Source: Mangrovivirga cuniculi (GTDB lineage Bacteria > Bacteroidota > Bacteroidia > Cytophagales > Cyclobacteriaceae). From it: a stretch of 64,000 bases of DNA. The stretch spans positions 1 to 64,000 of the forward strand of contig NZ_CP028923.1 of NCBI RefSeq assembly GCF_005166025.1, written 5' to 3'. The translations under genes were made by a program, and so were the position numbers. Within the stretch, counting starts at the first letter, position 1; every line of letters starts with the position of its first letter. Positions 48,801 through 57,851 of the stretch are shown in pieces. Below the pieces are notes generated by a model. It made no database searches and was not told the origin of the DNA. It saw only the letters and a program-made list of their open reading frames with translations.

Positions 48801-50047
48801 AAATATATTTTGATCCGGACAAAATAGAAAAAATTATATTTAACCTCCTATCAAATGCCTTTAAACACACATTAAAAGGCGGTAAAATTTCATTGGAAAT
48901 ATTAAAACCAGATCCAGGTCAGAAAAATTTTATCAAAATTAAAGTAAGTGACAGCGGACAGGGAATCGATTCAGGAATTAAAGAATTAATCTTTGAAAGG
49001 TTTACGGTTGGCGATAGTGTATCGACAGAAGAAATTGAAGAAAGCAGTGGCATTGGTTTATCATACATTAAAGATTTGATAGAATTTCATAAGGGTACTA
49101 TAACCGTAGAAAGTAAAAAAGGAATAGGCACTGAATTTATTGCTCAGATTCCGGTTGATCTTAAACCTGAAACCAGTTCTGAAGAATCTACTTTCAAGCT
49201 TGATAAAACAATTGATGCTAAAATAATGGCTACTAAGTCATTACTATCTTATAACATCGAAACTGAGCCGTTAGATGGTAAAGTAGTATTGATCGTTGAA
49301 GATCATAAAGATATGAGATTCTTTATTGCCAATCTTTTAGAAAATGAATATCGCGTTTTAACAGCTGCTGATGGTTCAGAGGGTTTGCAAGTACTGCAAG
49401 AAGAGTATGTTGATCTGATCATCAGTGATGTCATGATGCCGGAAATAGATGGTATCACATTTTGTAATAACGTGAAATCAGATCCCGCAACCAGCCATAT
49501 TCCGGTGATTCTCCTTACCGCCCTGGCAGTTGATGAAAAAAGAATTGATGGGTATGAATCCGGAGCTGATTCTTATTTGGTTAAACCTTTCAATCCTGAG
49601 TTATTAAAAGCAAGAGTTAAAAACCTAATAGAGGCTCAGGAAGAACTCAAAAAACGCTTCTCAGAAGATCTGAGATTTAAACCTAAGGATGTTATTGTAA
49701 GTTCTTTTGATGAAGAGTTTCTGGACAAACTGGCTTCATTAATGGAAAAGAATATAGCAGAATCTGATTTTGATATAGCCAGTCTATGTGAAATGATGGG
49801 AATGAGCCATATGCATTTTATTAGAAAGGTAAAGCAGTTGACTGGTAAAAAGCCCAAAGATCTTTTAAAGTCATTCAGACTTTCAAGAGCAAAACAATTA
49901 CTGGAACAAAACAAAATCAATGTATCAGAAGTAGGCTACATGGTAGGATATGATGTACCAAACTCATTCACCAGGGCATTTAAAAACGAATTCGGGATAT
50001 CTCCTTCTCAATTTGCACAGAATCATTCTAACGAAATTGACATTTAA
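45872..50047 (+). CDS. Hybrid two-component sensor (HTCS) of the pectin locus
   Basis: A one-protein sensor and regulator of 1391 residues, spanning the inner membrane. Order: signal segment (about 1-35), periplasmic Reg_prop beta-propeller repeats (about 50-690; typical units EVWFGLDSGAVQYDG and RIWIGGSALNYFNG), a Y_Y_Y domain (about 700-790, YFSYKINDNTWSDF), a membrane helix (about 797-817), histidine kinase with His878 in THEFRTP, an ATPase domain (NLLSNAFKHT, DSGQGID), a receiver with Asp1186 in ISDVMMPEIDG, and a C-terminal AraC-type helix-turn-helix (KVKQLTGKKPKDLLKSFRL). HTCS proteins bind oligosaccharides in the periplasm and activate the neighbouring SusCD locus. Pectic oligosaccharides are the likely signal. 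Confidence 0.95.
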   Translation: MSSYHHIKKVFFIPTIFQSIILLILLTYLPAFSQNTYSPVITDPIQENWRYVNFDELNGKGVRCLTSLNKGEEVWFGLDSGAVQYDGYNWKYFKIKDGLPGTPVQKISASPKDEIVAATQGGLARYNKDKWNTIFQLKHTSLEFTSIEHLKSGNIACGSNKGLFLVTEEKIYLFTTVEKWNSLKEDKSIFDFVPVPETLLPQGVFNNFHDVLELSSGQLWLATTFLLEDEKGDVLTVSESEIISGEINNYNRLSNYYSLDFGYEQQFFQQDNGAVWIINKSNKIPAARFLNGKWEYISYGEKFGDDEYSESIVQTSDGKIWIAGIGNLYSLDKNNNWKKYSFQTSNIPQGHIGLHTGDNLDLWIFGKQSTVTMVDLSFNKWITYEGLNFQGQSSDGTKWFLSFEGNVISNNQQAWIIHNDENSLMDDPVSLFITSEDKVWAVGSQKNKATAGYLSNGVWRNFILDSLSWGVDYRAFTEASDGSVWVGASPDVFLEKGQHGGLAQIIRPYGKNPEIIYHKARTNGLQQLNAYGITQTADKRIWIGGSALNYFNGHKWNHLNNPKLNNFVNTLTYSENHGLLVGSRQHGLFIHHNDTWENYHVGNGLLSNTIISIAADNNSKEIWVATDKDFSYFNGNSWINKIFPEALTFTHEGGKIHITEENDLWISRSFRTWKRRSYTGMQPGEIIKNNFLTHRFRRDTIAPETYIISYSKEVDKAGITSIFWNGRHYFNREDPEDLYFSYKINDNTWSDFSHETNHTFTELSDGDYTFMVRAMDSDGNIDPTPEIINFTVAPPIWKQAWFILLILTFLIIVGFYQYQITKKRKHLLELNNSLTNANYDLEIQNNEIERQRDSLSELIKKNNELALAKLKFFTNITHEFRTPLSLILGPVEQLLSNKPDNKKLSNSYNLIKKNALRLHRLINQLLEIRRIETGTLQLNLKKADIVVFLKEIKMLFKPKAQGDGIALSFKSEFSSLEIYFDPDKIEKIIFNLLSNAFKHTLKGGKISLEILKPDPGQKNFIKIKVSDSGQGIDSGIKELIFERFTVGDSVSTEEIEESSGIGLSYIKDLIEFHKGTITVESKKGIGTEFIAQIPVDLKPETSSEESTFKLDKTIDAKIMATKSLLSYNIETEPLDGKVVLIVEDHKDMRFFIANLLENEYRVLTAADGSEGLQVLQEEYVDLIISDVMMPEIDGITFCNNVKSDPATSHIPVILLTALAVDEKRIDGYESGADSYLVKPFNPELLKARVKNLIEAQEELKKRFSEDLRFKPKDVIVSSFDEEFLDKLASLMEKNIAESDFDIASLCEMMGMSHMHFIRKVKQLTGKKPKDLLKSFRLSRAKQLLEQNKINVSEVGYMVGYDVPNSFTRAFKNEFGISPSQFAQNHSNEIDI

Positions 50048-50103
50048 GGAAATACCCCGAAAACAAACCCAATAAACAATAACCTAACCTATTACGATGC
50101 GCC

Positions 50104-51333
50104 TTATTCCATTGTTACTACAACAGGATTATTAAGCATTTTAACTTTTTCGTCCAGATATTTTATGAATTGATCTTTATTCTTAATTCCTTCACTTTCC
50201 TGTTCCCAGGCACCGAGAAAATAATATTTAACCTTTTCAGATGGTTTAAACTCGATCAAATGATCATAATTCCCATCTACCATTTGGTTTACATCCGCAG
50301 TATTATAAATGATAGCAAGACCAAGATTATCATCGGCAAGGCTTTGCTTGCCATAAGTAGCTATGTAAGCCCAACCATTCGAACCAACAAGCGACTCAAT
50401 CTTTTCTGCTGCTTCATTCTTAACAATTCCCGTACAAAAACTTTGCAAAGGTGTATCAAAAGTAAGGGTATGATCCACTGCCCTCGAATCAGAATTGATT
50501 GACATCAGGGAATTAACAGTTGTTTTCTCTTCACCAGTATCCCAGCCATAGTAAGTGGTTGAAATTGAAGAAACCAGCCCCTTATTTTTCGATATTTCAC
50601 AAGTCACCGAATCAGTCTGCTGAAAATGAACGACACTATCTCCGATCAAATAACCAATTGAGCCAATGCCCAATGATTTACCGGCTTTTAAAATATCCAT
50701 TCCCCAATCTGCAGGTTCATGATAAGAGTCAAACCCATCTTGTCCGATCTCTTGTAAAACCAGCGTATCTACTTTTTTACCAAAAATATCTACGGCATTT
50801 CTCCAATCCAGGTAGAACCTGTAGCCTACTTTCTCACTTTCAAGACCCGGACCTTCATACCGAATAAACCAGGAGTGATCGGTATGTTCATCAGGTACCG
50901 ATATTTGACTGACATTTTTAAATACCCCTCCTTCATACTCTCGGTCTTTCCACTCACCTCCCACTTTATGTGATATTTCGGCTTGAGTCATCTCCTGACC
51001 TTCGTAATTTTCAGTGTCAGAAAGATTTATCGTTTTTGTTTCTTGAGGCGCCAGACTAACTTTCAGAAATAATTTGTCTGGAGTTCCATCATTATCATTA
51101 TCAACTGCTTCGATGATACCATTTTCCACCTGCCTAATTCCAGGGGTAAATTGGGATTTATCAACATCTGTAAGCTCTACTATTTCTGTCCTATCAAGCC
51201 TGGTGGGATTCTTAATTTTAACCACCAGGCTCTTTTCTTCTTGATTATCGCTGGTCTCACTACCGCAAGAAAAAAGCAGCATCGAACCAACAACTATTAA
51301 AAAGAAATATTTCGTTCTTATAAAATTTACCAT
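50104..51333 (-). CDS. DUF4861 lipoprotein
   Basis: The protein has 409 residues with a lipoprotein signal (lipobox FSC near residue 23). The mature part is beta-rich, with LDWRNAVDIFGKKVDTLVLQ, SYHEPADWGMDILKAGKSLGIGS, TYYGWDTGEEK and YFLGAWEQESEGI. These match DUF4861, often found next to GH105 enzymes in pectin loci and sometimes suggested to act on pectic sugars. No catalytic residues can be named. It is the last gene of the minus-strand susCD-GH105 unit. Confidence 0.8.
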   Translation of the reverse strand: MVNFIRTKYFFLIVVGSMLLFSCGSETSDNQEEKSLVVKIKNPTRLDRTEIVELTDVDKSQFTPGIRQVENGIIEAVDNDNDGTPDKLFLKVSLAPQETKTINLSDTENYEGQEMTQAEISHKVGGEWKDREYEGGVFKNVSQISVPDEHTDHSWFIRYEGPGLESEKVGYRFYLDWRNAVDIFGKKVDTLVLQEIGQDGFDSYHEPADWGMDILKAGKSLGIGSIGYLIGDSVVHFQQTDSVTCEISKNKGLVSSISTTYYGWDTGEEKTTVNSLMSINSDSRAVDHTLTFDTPLQSFCTGIVKNEAAEKIESLVGSNGWAYIATYGKQSLADDNLGLAIIYNTADVNQMVDGNYDHLIEFKPSEKVKYYFLGAWEQESEGIKNKDQFIKYLDEKVKMLNNPVVVTME

Positions 51334-51417
51334 CGTTTTCTAATTAAAACTTAATTATACAATTACGATTAAGTACCTAAGCTAAAATATTTGCTTAGTC
51401 AGAATACAACTTTACTA

Positions 51418-52674
51418 TCACTCTTTTAAGGCGATCATGGAAGAATCATCACTGATTTCTTGCTCATACAGTAAGGCTGCCATAATAAAAGGCCCTACAC
51501 CTTTCGGGTCATTAGGTCTGATGGGCTCATTTACATAATATTCGAAAGAGGCATCTCTGTAAGGATCACCCCCTAACCCTGCTACTCCGCATATCTGGGT
51601 GAGATTTAATAATCCATTTTCACCTTTTTCAACAAATTCGTTCACTAAACCATGATATGCCTTATTGGCAATCGGTTCATATTCCTCTCCGATATACCCG
51701 TTTTTCAGTGACTTAATGAGGAAATATGTAAACATACTAGAACAAGATGCCTCAAGGTAATTCCCTTCTTTATCACCCTTATCAAGGATTTGATACCACA
51801 CTCCAGTTTCCTCATCCTGGTACATTTTTATCCCCACTGCTACTTTCTGTAATATTTTCAATATGTTTTCCCTTTCAGGATGATCTTCCGGATAGAAATC
51901 CAATACATCTACTAAAGCCATTGCAAACCATCCCATTGCTCTACCCCAAAAATGAGGAGAAACACCGGTTTTTGGATCAGCCCATTTTTGCTTTCGGCTT
52001 TCATCCCAACCATGATGATATAGTTTCATTTCTTCATTATATGTGTATTTATCAACAAGTTTGATCTGAAGCGCCACATCATCAAATAATGCAGGCTCAT
52101 CAAAAACTTTTGCATATTGAGCCAGAAATGGAGATCCCATATAAAGCCCATCTAACCACATTTGATGAGGATAAATTTTCTTATGCCAGAATCCTCCCTC
52201 AGCAGTACGCGGTTGATCAACCATCTGACTTCTCAGTAATTGAATTGCTTTCAGATATCTTGAATTTTCTGTGTCCTTGTATAGTTCGATTAGAAATTTA
52301 CCAGGATTAACCCGGTCAATATTAAAATCTTGCTTGTTATAAGTTTTAATTGTTCCATCCTCACGAACCATCGAATCAGCATATGACTTTGCGTAATTGA
52401 AATATTTTTCATTACCGGTTTCATCATAAACTTTAAGCATTGCTGAACAAATTAGCCCATTAGTATACTCCCATTTTGGCTTTTCCCTAAAATCAAGAAG
52501 CCTGGGGTCGGGATTTCGTTCTATCTCTGAATCAGCCATTGCAATCGCAAGTGGTTTTGAACTGACTCCTTCAGCTTCAGCCTTCTCTTCTTTCTGGCTA
52601 TCTCCTTCACGATCCATACCCTTTGAACAGGCAATCATCATAAAGGCTAAAAACCAGTATTTATATTTTATCAT
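51418..52674 (-). CDS. GH105 unsaturated galacturonyl hydrolase (lipoprotein)
   Basis: An (alpha/alpha)6-barrel glycoside hydrolase that removes unsaturated uronic acid from lyase-cut pectic oligosaccharides. The lipoprotein signal has its Cys at residue 16. Family segments are MWLDGLYMGSPFLAQYAK, with the conserved Asp used in vinyl-ether hydration, then HHGWDES, FWGRAMGWFAMALVDVLDF and EASCSSMFTYFLIK. The length is 418 residues. Its product would need KduI/KduD-type enzymes, which are not in the window, so these are probably encoded elsewhere. Confidence 0.9.
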   Translation of the reverse strand: MIKYKYWFLAFMMIACSKGMDREGDSQKEEKAEAEGVSSKPLAIAMADSEIERNPDPRLLDFREKPKWEYTNGLICSAMLKVYDETGNEKYFNYAKSYADSMVREDGTIKTYNKQDFNIDRVNPGKFLIELYKDTENSRYLKAIQLLRSQMVDQPRTAEGGFWHKKIYPHQMWLDGLYMGSPFLAQYAKVFDEPALFDDVALQIKLVDKYTYNEEMKLYHHGWDESRKQKWADPKTGVSPHFWGRAMGWFAMALVDVLDFYPEDHPERENILKILQKVAVGIKMYQDEETGVWYQILDKGDKEGNYLEASCSSMFTYFLIKSLKNGYIGEEYEPIANKAYHGLVNEFVEKGENGLLNLTQICGVAGLGGDPYRDASFEYYVNEPIRPNDPKGVGPFIMAALLYEQEISDDSSMIALKE

Positions 52675-52718
52675 TATTTCATCGTTAGAAATGCATTTGC
52701 TTATAATTTCAATAGTAT

Positions 52719-52740
52719 GCTTTCAAACAATTTCGAAAGC
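52719..52740. repeat. Inverted repeat upstream of GH105
   Basis: GCTTTC (52719-52724) and GAAAGC (52735-52740) form an imperfect inverted repeat that contains the 8-base palindrome TTTCGAAA (52731-52738), also found upstream of susC. Confidence 0.4.
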
Positions 52741-52749
52741 TTTATATAA

Positions 52750-52772
52750 CGGACCAGGATATACCTGGCCCG
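52750..52772 (-). other. Stable hairpin between susD and GH105
   Basis: CGG-CCAGG/CCTGG-CCG with one A-C mismatch forms a 9-pair stem with a 5-base loop, 24 bases past the susD stop. No T run follows, so it is more likely an mRNA-stabilising or processing hairpin than a full terminator. It could make susC-susD mRNA more abundant than the downstream genes. Confidence 0.5.
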
Positions 52773-52795
52773 TATGAAATCAACATCCCCTCTTA

Positions 52796-54424
52796 TTATT
52801 CATAAGCAGGATTTTGTGCAAAATTCTGATTTTGATTTAAGTCAATAGCATTTTGTGGAATTGGTCTTAGTATTTTCTGAAGACCATTACTTCCATCAAA
52901 ATTTGACACCTCTATTAATGGATTGTACATTGAAGCACGTTCAACTAATTTACCTGTTCGCTTTAGGTCGAACCATCTTTTATACTCGCCCATTAGTTCA
53001 CGAGCTCTTTCATCAAGGATATAATCCAGATCAAATTCCGCAAGAGTGGCATCTGCTACCCCCGCACGTCTTCGAACTTCATTAAGACGCTCGAGACCGG
53101 TACCCGCTGCTCCGGCACCAAGATATGCCTCTGCTGCAACAAGGTATGTTTCAGCTAATCTGGAAACGATGAAATCTCTTGCACTTACTCTATCCTCAGA
53201 TCCACCAGCTACGAATTGTGATTCAGGATCGTCAAACTTTTTAATTACGATAGTATTAAAATTACCTGAAATATCAGCTCCTTCGGGATCGTGTTCACCA
53301 AATGGATGGTACTCAGCTTCTGGGTGAGCAGCCACATAGGCAGCCCTATCTTCTGCAGTAAACCATTGTGGTTCATAAAAGTGTCTGACTTCAAGAGTAC
53401 TTCTATCTTCTACCTCAAAATAATCATAGTAGCGACCATAAATCTCTGTCATGAAAGTACCTTCCCAACGCTCATCGCCTTCCTCAAATAAACTTAAAGC
53501 AAATCGGGTCGGGCACAAATTATATGATTTATAAGGTGCATCACCCGCTACTTCTGACCCTCCAAGGTATGAACCAAAGAAATTTTGTTGCTGATGACCA
53601 AGAGTTGTTGGACTAATACCAATCGACTCTCGATTAAACTGAACAGAAAAAATTACTTCTTCATTCAATTCATTGCCAGGTGTCCATAATTCCTCGTAGC
53701 TCAAGTTCAGTTGTTGACCTCCGATAACATTATCAGCATATTGAGCAGCTTTGGAAAAATCATCAGATGGTCCAAATGACTCATAGGCTCTTGTTAAATG
53801 TACTTGTGAAAGTAGATTTTCAACAGCTCTATGGTTAACCCGCCCAACAAAAGCACCTGTACTAACAAGATTAAGTGCTTCTTCGAGTTCTGAAATAATG
53901 AAACTATATACTTCCTCTGCTGTATTACGTTCAAATTGTAAAACAACATCATCAATTTTCTCGGTTACCAAACTTACTCCACCATAAGTTTGAACGAGTA
54001 AGAAATACGCATTGGCTCTCATAAACTTCACTTCACCCACATACTGAGGGATTAATTCAGTTTGTTCTGTTATATCAGCATAATATAGCGCTGCATTAGC
54101 TTGCTGGATTGCCTGATACGCTCTAACATATAGAAATTCAACTTCGGGCTCAGCACTTGATAATTGACTATACTGACTTAATCCAGGAGGTTCCGGATTA
54201 CGTCCCTCCATATATAAGTCGGTACCGGACATAAATAGCCATGGATCTTGTCCATAAATTTCTCTTAACAAGGCATAATTTGCATTTATTAATGCTTCAT
54301 ATCCTTCCTCAGTGACATAAAACTCTTCAGCTGTCACATTGGATTTGTTCTCTTCTTCCAGGTAGTCTTCACATGATGTGAATGACAATGTTGCTATTAT
54401 TGTAAGTATGAATAATTTTTTCAT
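52796..54424 (-). CDS. SusD-like surface glycan-binding lipoprotein
   Basis: Outer-membrane lipoprotein (lipobox TSC near residue 18) that caps the SusC transporter. It has the SusD start CEDYLEEENKSNVTAEEFY, TPR-like helices in the N-terminal half (MRANAYFLLVQTYGG), RLAETYLVAAEAYLGAG, the typical LNEVRRRAGV and DERARELMGEYKRWFDLKRTGKL, and a C-terminus containing LRPIPQNAIDLN. The length is 542 residues. It lies 11 bases after susC. Pectic oligosaccharide is the inferred ligand. Confidence 0.97.
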   Translation of the reverse strand: MKKLFILTIIATLSFTSCEDYLEEENKSNVTAEEFYVTEEGYEALINANYALLREIYGQDPWLFMSGTDLYMEGRNPEPPGLSQYSQLSSAEPEVEFLYVRAYQAIQQANAALYYADITEQTELIPQYVGEVKFMRANAYFLLVQTYGGVSLVTEKIDDVVLQFERNTAEEVYSFIISELEEALNLVSTGAFVGRVNHRAVENLLSQVHLTRAYESFGPSDDFSKAAQYADNVIGGQQLNLSYEELWTPGNELNEEVIFSVQFNRESIGISPTTLGHQQQNFFGSYLGGSEVAGDAPYKSYNLCPTRFALSLFEEGDERWEGTFMTEIYGRYYDYFEVEDRSTLEVRHFYEPQWFTAEDRAAYVAAHPEAEYHPFGEHDPEGADISGNFNTIVIKKFDDPESQFVAGGSEDRVSARDFIVSRLAETYLVAAEAYLGAGAAGTGLERLNEVRRRAGVADATLAEFDLDYILDERARELMGEYKRWFDLKRTGKLVERASMYNPLIEVSNFDGSNGLQKILRPIPQNAIDLNQNQNFAQNPAYE

Positions 54425-54435
54425 GATTTTTCGGA

Positions 54436-57400
54436 TTAAAATTTAAGACTAAGTCCTAATTGAGTTGTAACGCTTCCAACCCGACCTACATTTAATGAGG
54501 CATCTGCCCATTCAGGATCCCATCCTTCATATTCAGTAAATACAAATGGATTTAAGACATTCACGTAAACCCGTAAATTTTTTACACCCATTCTATCTAA
54601 AGCAGATTGTGGCAGGGAATAACCCAATGATATATTATTCACTTTCACATAAGAAGCATCCCTGTAATATCCTACCCCATCATTTCTCCAGTAAGTACCC
54701 ATGTTTCTTGGTTGTGGATAGTTATTTGAAGCCTGGGACGGAACACCTACATTATTTTCTGGTACATACCAGTCAATATCAAGTTTTTGACGACCTCTAT
54801 CCCGAGTATTTGTGAAATTCTCATGGAAATTACTATAAGCTAAAACACCTTGAACAGCAGTGATTGTAAATGTGAAATCAAAATTTAATACGTTCAGCCT
54901 GGATATCAATCCTCCATTCCAATCAGGAAATATAGAACCTAAGATTTTACGATCACCATTGGCAGTAATTCTACCATCATTATTGAGGTCCTGTACTTTA
55001 GCCTGACCTTCTGTTTGATTATATGACTCTGCTTCATCTGTTTCATTTGCCTGCCAGATACCATCAAAAACATAATTATAATGTACATCTACTGGTTCAC
55101 CAGGAAACCATCCATTACCTATATCAGGCACTTCTGACTGTCCATAAATAGATTCCAGAGTATTAGTGTTCTTAGTAAAAGTCAAAGTGGTTTCCCATCG
55201 GATTTTATCCGTTTCAACGTTCACTGTTCTTAACATTATTTCAACACCTGAATTTCTAATCTCAGCAGAATTTGCTCTGATTTCACTGTAACCAGTTTCA
55301 TATGGAAGAGTCTGAGTTAACAATACATCCTTAGACAATCTATTGTAATAATCAATTGAACCATTAACACGGTAATTAAATAAACTATAATCCAATCCAA
55401 TATTGATCTCATTGGTTCTTTCCCATGTTAAATTTTTGTTTGCTAAAGAACCAGGGATCCAACCATTAGCAATGGTACCTCCAAAATTGTAAAATGTTTG
55501 CTGATCCAGTCTATTGATTGAAGAATATGGATCTACATTATAATTACCTGTGGAACCATAACTAACTCTCAATTTCAAATCAGAAATTGAATTTAAGTCG
55601 CGAATGAAATCTTCATTACTCATTCTCCATGCCACTGCAGCTGATGGAAAAGACTCCCATTCATTTCCTACTCCTAATCGGGAAGAGCCATCCCAACGAT
55701 TAGTAACTGTTAACAAATACTTATCCTTATAACCATAATTTACTCTCAGAGCATAAGATAATAACTGGCTTTGTTCAAAGTAGCTACCCACATTATATGT
55801 TGAAGGCAATCCTGATCCGATATTGTAATAATCAGTTTCAAAAGGCTGAAATCTGGAAGACAAGGAAGAGGTCTCAGTTCTATCTACAAAAACACTTTGA
55901 AGAGCCATTGCATTAATAGAATGGTCACCAAAATCTTTATTGAAATTTAACTGATTATCCCAACTGTAATTAAAATTCTGAAAGTTATCCATTCCTGATA
56001 ATGGTAAACCTCCATTACTAGCTCCATCTTCAGTTAACGCTCCAGAAAAATATCCTCTTCTATAGGATTGAAGGCTGGCAGAAAATTGAGTTCTAAAACT
56101 CAAATAATCTAAAATATCGTAATTAAGGTATAAATTACCTAGTACATTCCATTGACGTTGTTCATCACTGGTATTATTGATTTCTATAAGAGGGTTCCAT
56201 GTACTTGTCTTATTAATCACAAAATCACCGGTAACAGGATCTGTCAACTTTCCAGGTTGTGGGAATAACTCCCCAACGATCTCATTGTAATTTTCATCTA
56301 TTGCCCATGGACTTAAAAATGGGTTTAAACGAAAAGCATCTCTCATGGCAGTTGCATTACCTCGCTCAAGTTCATTTAAAGAGACTGTCAGATTAGAACC
56401 AAGCTTTAACTTATCACTCATCTGCTGGTCAATACTTGATCGTAGCGTAAATTTATCTAAGCCCTCATTTTGAATATTCCCAGTTTCATTTTGATAACCA
56501 ATACCAACAGAGTAAGCTGACTTTCCGTTTCTGTGAGAAATTGCAAGATTGTAATTAGACTGCTGACCTTGTTGAAGAACTGCGTCATACCAATCAAAAC
56601 CATCAAGATTTTCAAATCGAGTACGTAATACAGCATTAGAACCTTCAGAGGCAACTCTATCATAATATTCTTCAGGAGTTAAATCTTCAAGATCACTTGT
56701 GGTAGCAAGATAAGCTGACATATGATAATAACGCCATTTTTCATAACTCATCATTTCCGGTAGTCTTGCGGGATCTTTGAATCCATAAAAGGCATCAAAA
56801 GAAACTGTCGTTCCTGATGGGATATTTTTCCCTCCTTTGGTTTGAATAATGACAACACCATTTGAACCTCGAGAACCATAAATAGCTGCGGAGGAAGCAT
56901 CTTTTAAGATGTCCATACTCGCAATATCCTGAGGATTAAGAAAATCTATATTATCAACAATCGCTCCGTCAACAACAAATAGGGGTGAAACATCCCCATC
57001 CAAGGTTCCCTGACCACGAATATCGATCTGGAATCCATCTCCTACTCTACCTGTAGAGTTACTTACCTGTACACCAGCAACACTACCTTGTAATGCTTGT
57101 GCAGGACTGGTGGTTCCTCTTTCCTGAAGAACTTGTTCATCAATTCCGGTAATTGCTCCGGTAACATCCTTACGCTTTTGAGTACCGTATCCAACTACTA
57201 CTATCTCATCAAGTGCTGCAATATCTTCTTCAAGATTAACATCAATTGTTGATCTTCCATTTATAGAAATGGTCTTACTTTGATATCCGATAAAACTGAA
57301 AACCAAATTCTCGGCATCAAGTGGTACATTAAGTGAATAATTCCCATCAGCATCGGTTACAGTACCGTTATTCGTCCCTTCTATAAGGACTGATGCCCCA

Positions 57401-57552
57401 GGAAGACCGAAACCCTCCGGATCGGTAACCTGACCTGAGATCTCTCTCTCCTGGGAGTAGGCTGTTGCACTTAATAATATTAGTGCAAACACTCCCAAAA
57501 TTAGCTTTCTACTCAACAGAGCAAAGCCCGAATTCTGTAGTTTTATTTTCAT
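54436..57552 (-). CDS. SusC-like TonB-dependent transporter
   Basis: Outer-membrane barrel of 1038 residues. The signal peptide (about 1-33) is followed by a carboxypeptidase-like domain (GQVTDPEGFGLPGASVLIEGT), the TonB-box region and plug (EIVVVGYGTQKRKDVTGAI, NPQDIASMDILKDASSAAIYGSRGSNGVVII) and a 22-stranded barrel ending NPFVFTEYEGWDPE and LGLSLKF. It starts a unit with susD, probably GH105 and DUF4861. The 299-base gap upstream is where an HTCS-controlled promoter should lie. Confidence 0.97.
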   Translation of the reverse strand: MKIKLQNSGFALLSRKLILGVFALILLSATAYSQEREISGQVTDPEGFGLPGASVLIEGTNNGTVTDADGNYSLNVPLDAENLVFSFIGYQSKTISINGRSTIDVNLEEDIAALDEIVVVGYGTQKRKDVTGAITGIDEQVLQERGTTSPAQALQGSVAGVQVSNSTGRVGDGFQIDIRGQGTLDGDVSPLFVVDGAIVDNIDFLNPQDIASMDILKDASSAAIYGSRGSNGVVIIQTKGGKNIPSGTTVSFDAFYGFKDPARLPEMMSYEKWRYYHMSAYLATTSDLEDLTPEEYYDRVASEGSNAVLRTRFENLDGFDWYDAVLQQGQQSNYNLAISHRNGKSAYSVGIGYQNETGNIQNEGLDKFTLRSSIDQQMSDKLKLGSNLTVSLNELERGNATAMRDAFRLNPFLSPWAIDENYNEIVGELFPQPGKLTDPVTGDFVINKTSTWNPLIEINNTSDEQRQWNVLGNLYLNYDILDYLSFRTQFSASLQSYRRGYFSGALTEDGASNGGLPLSGMDNFQNFNYSWDNQLNFNKDFGDHSINAMALQSVFVDRTETSSLSSRFQPFETDYYNIGSGLPSTYNVGSYFEQSQLLSYALRVNYGYKDKYLLTVTNRWDGSSRLGVGNEWESFPSAAVAWRMSNEDFIRDLNSISDLKLRVSYGSTGNYNVDPYSSINRLDQQTFYNFGGTIANGWIPGSLANKNLTWERTNEINIGLDYSLFNYRVNGSIDYYNRLSKDVLLTQTLPYETGYSEIRANSAEIRNSGVEIMLRTVNVETDKIRWETTLTFTKNTNTLESIYGQSEVPDIGNGWFPGEPVDVHYNYVFDGIWQANETDEAESYNQTEGQAKVQDLNNDGRITANGDRKILGSIFPDWNGGLISRLNVLNFDFTFTITAVQGVLAYSNFHENFTNTRDRGRQKLDIDWYVPENNVGVPSQASNNYPQPRNMGTYWRNDGVGYYRDASYVKVNNISLGYSLPQSALDRMGVKNLRVYVNVLNPFVFTEYEGWDPEWADASLNVGRVGSVTTQLGLSLKF

Positions 57553-57851
57553 GATAATACTTTAGTTGGGTTAGACATTTTTAATAATCAAACACTCATC
57601 GATCACTTGTGAATTATTTGATTACTGAAATATCTGCAATCGTTTTCGAAATCAGTATTCAATTTTTAACATACACTTATCATTTTTTTTAAATAGCTGA
57701 TTTACAGCTTTTTAAATAGCCAATCGACTTGTTTTATTAGATATATCTGTTAAAAAAGTAACTGAATTATGAACTTAACAACCTATGTTAGTAAGGACCT
57801 GCTCCAAAACTTTTACTTTCTATTAAAATAGGGATTTTTGTGGACTAATTT
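57553..57851 (-). promoter_or_regulatory. Upstream region of susC
   Basis: The 299 bases between the esterase gene and susC are AT-rich. A TTTG is present (57589-57592, minus strand) but without a well-placed TAnnTTTG. The sequence ATCGTTTTCGAAAT (about 57639-57652), containing TTTCGAAA, lies about 90 bases upstream of the start and resembles a regulator site. No terminator for the upstream esterase gene is visible, so read-through into susC is possible. Confidence 0.3.

Noticed and set aside
35812-50047. Mobile island for the uronate genes
   Set aside because: No integrase, transposase, tRNA boundary or flanking direct repeat is seen, and base composition looks like that of the neighbours.
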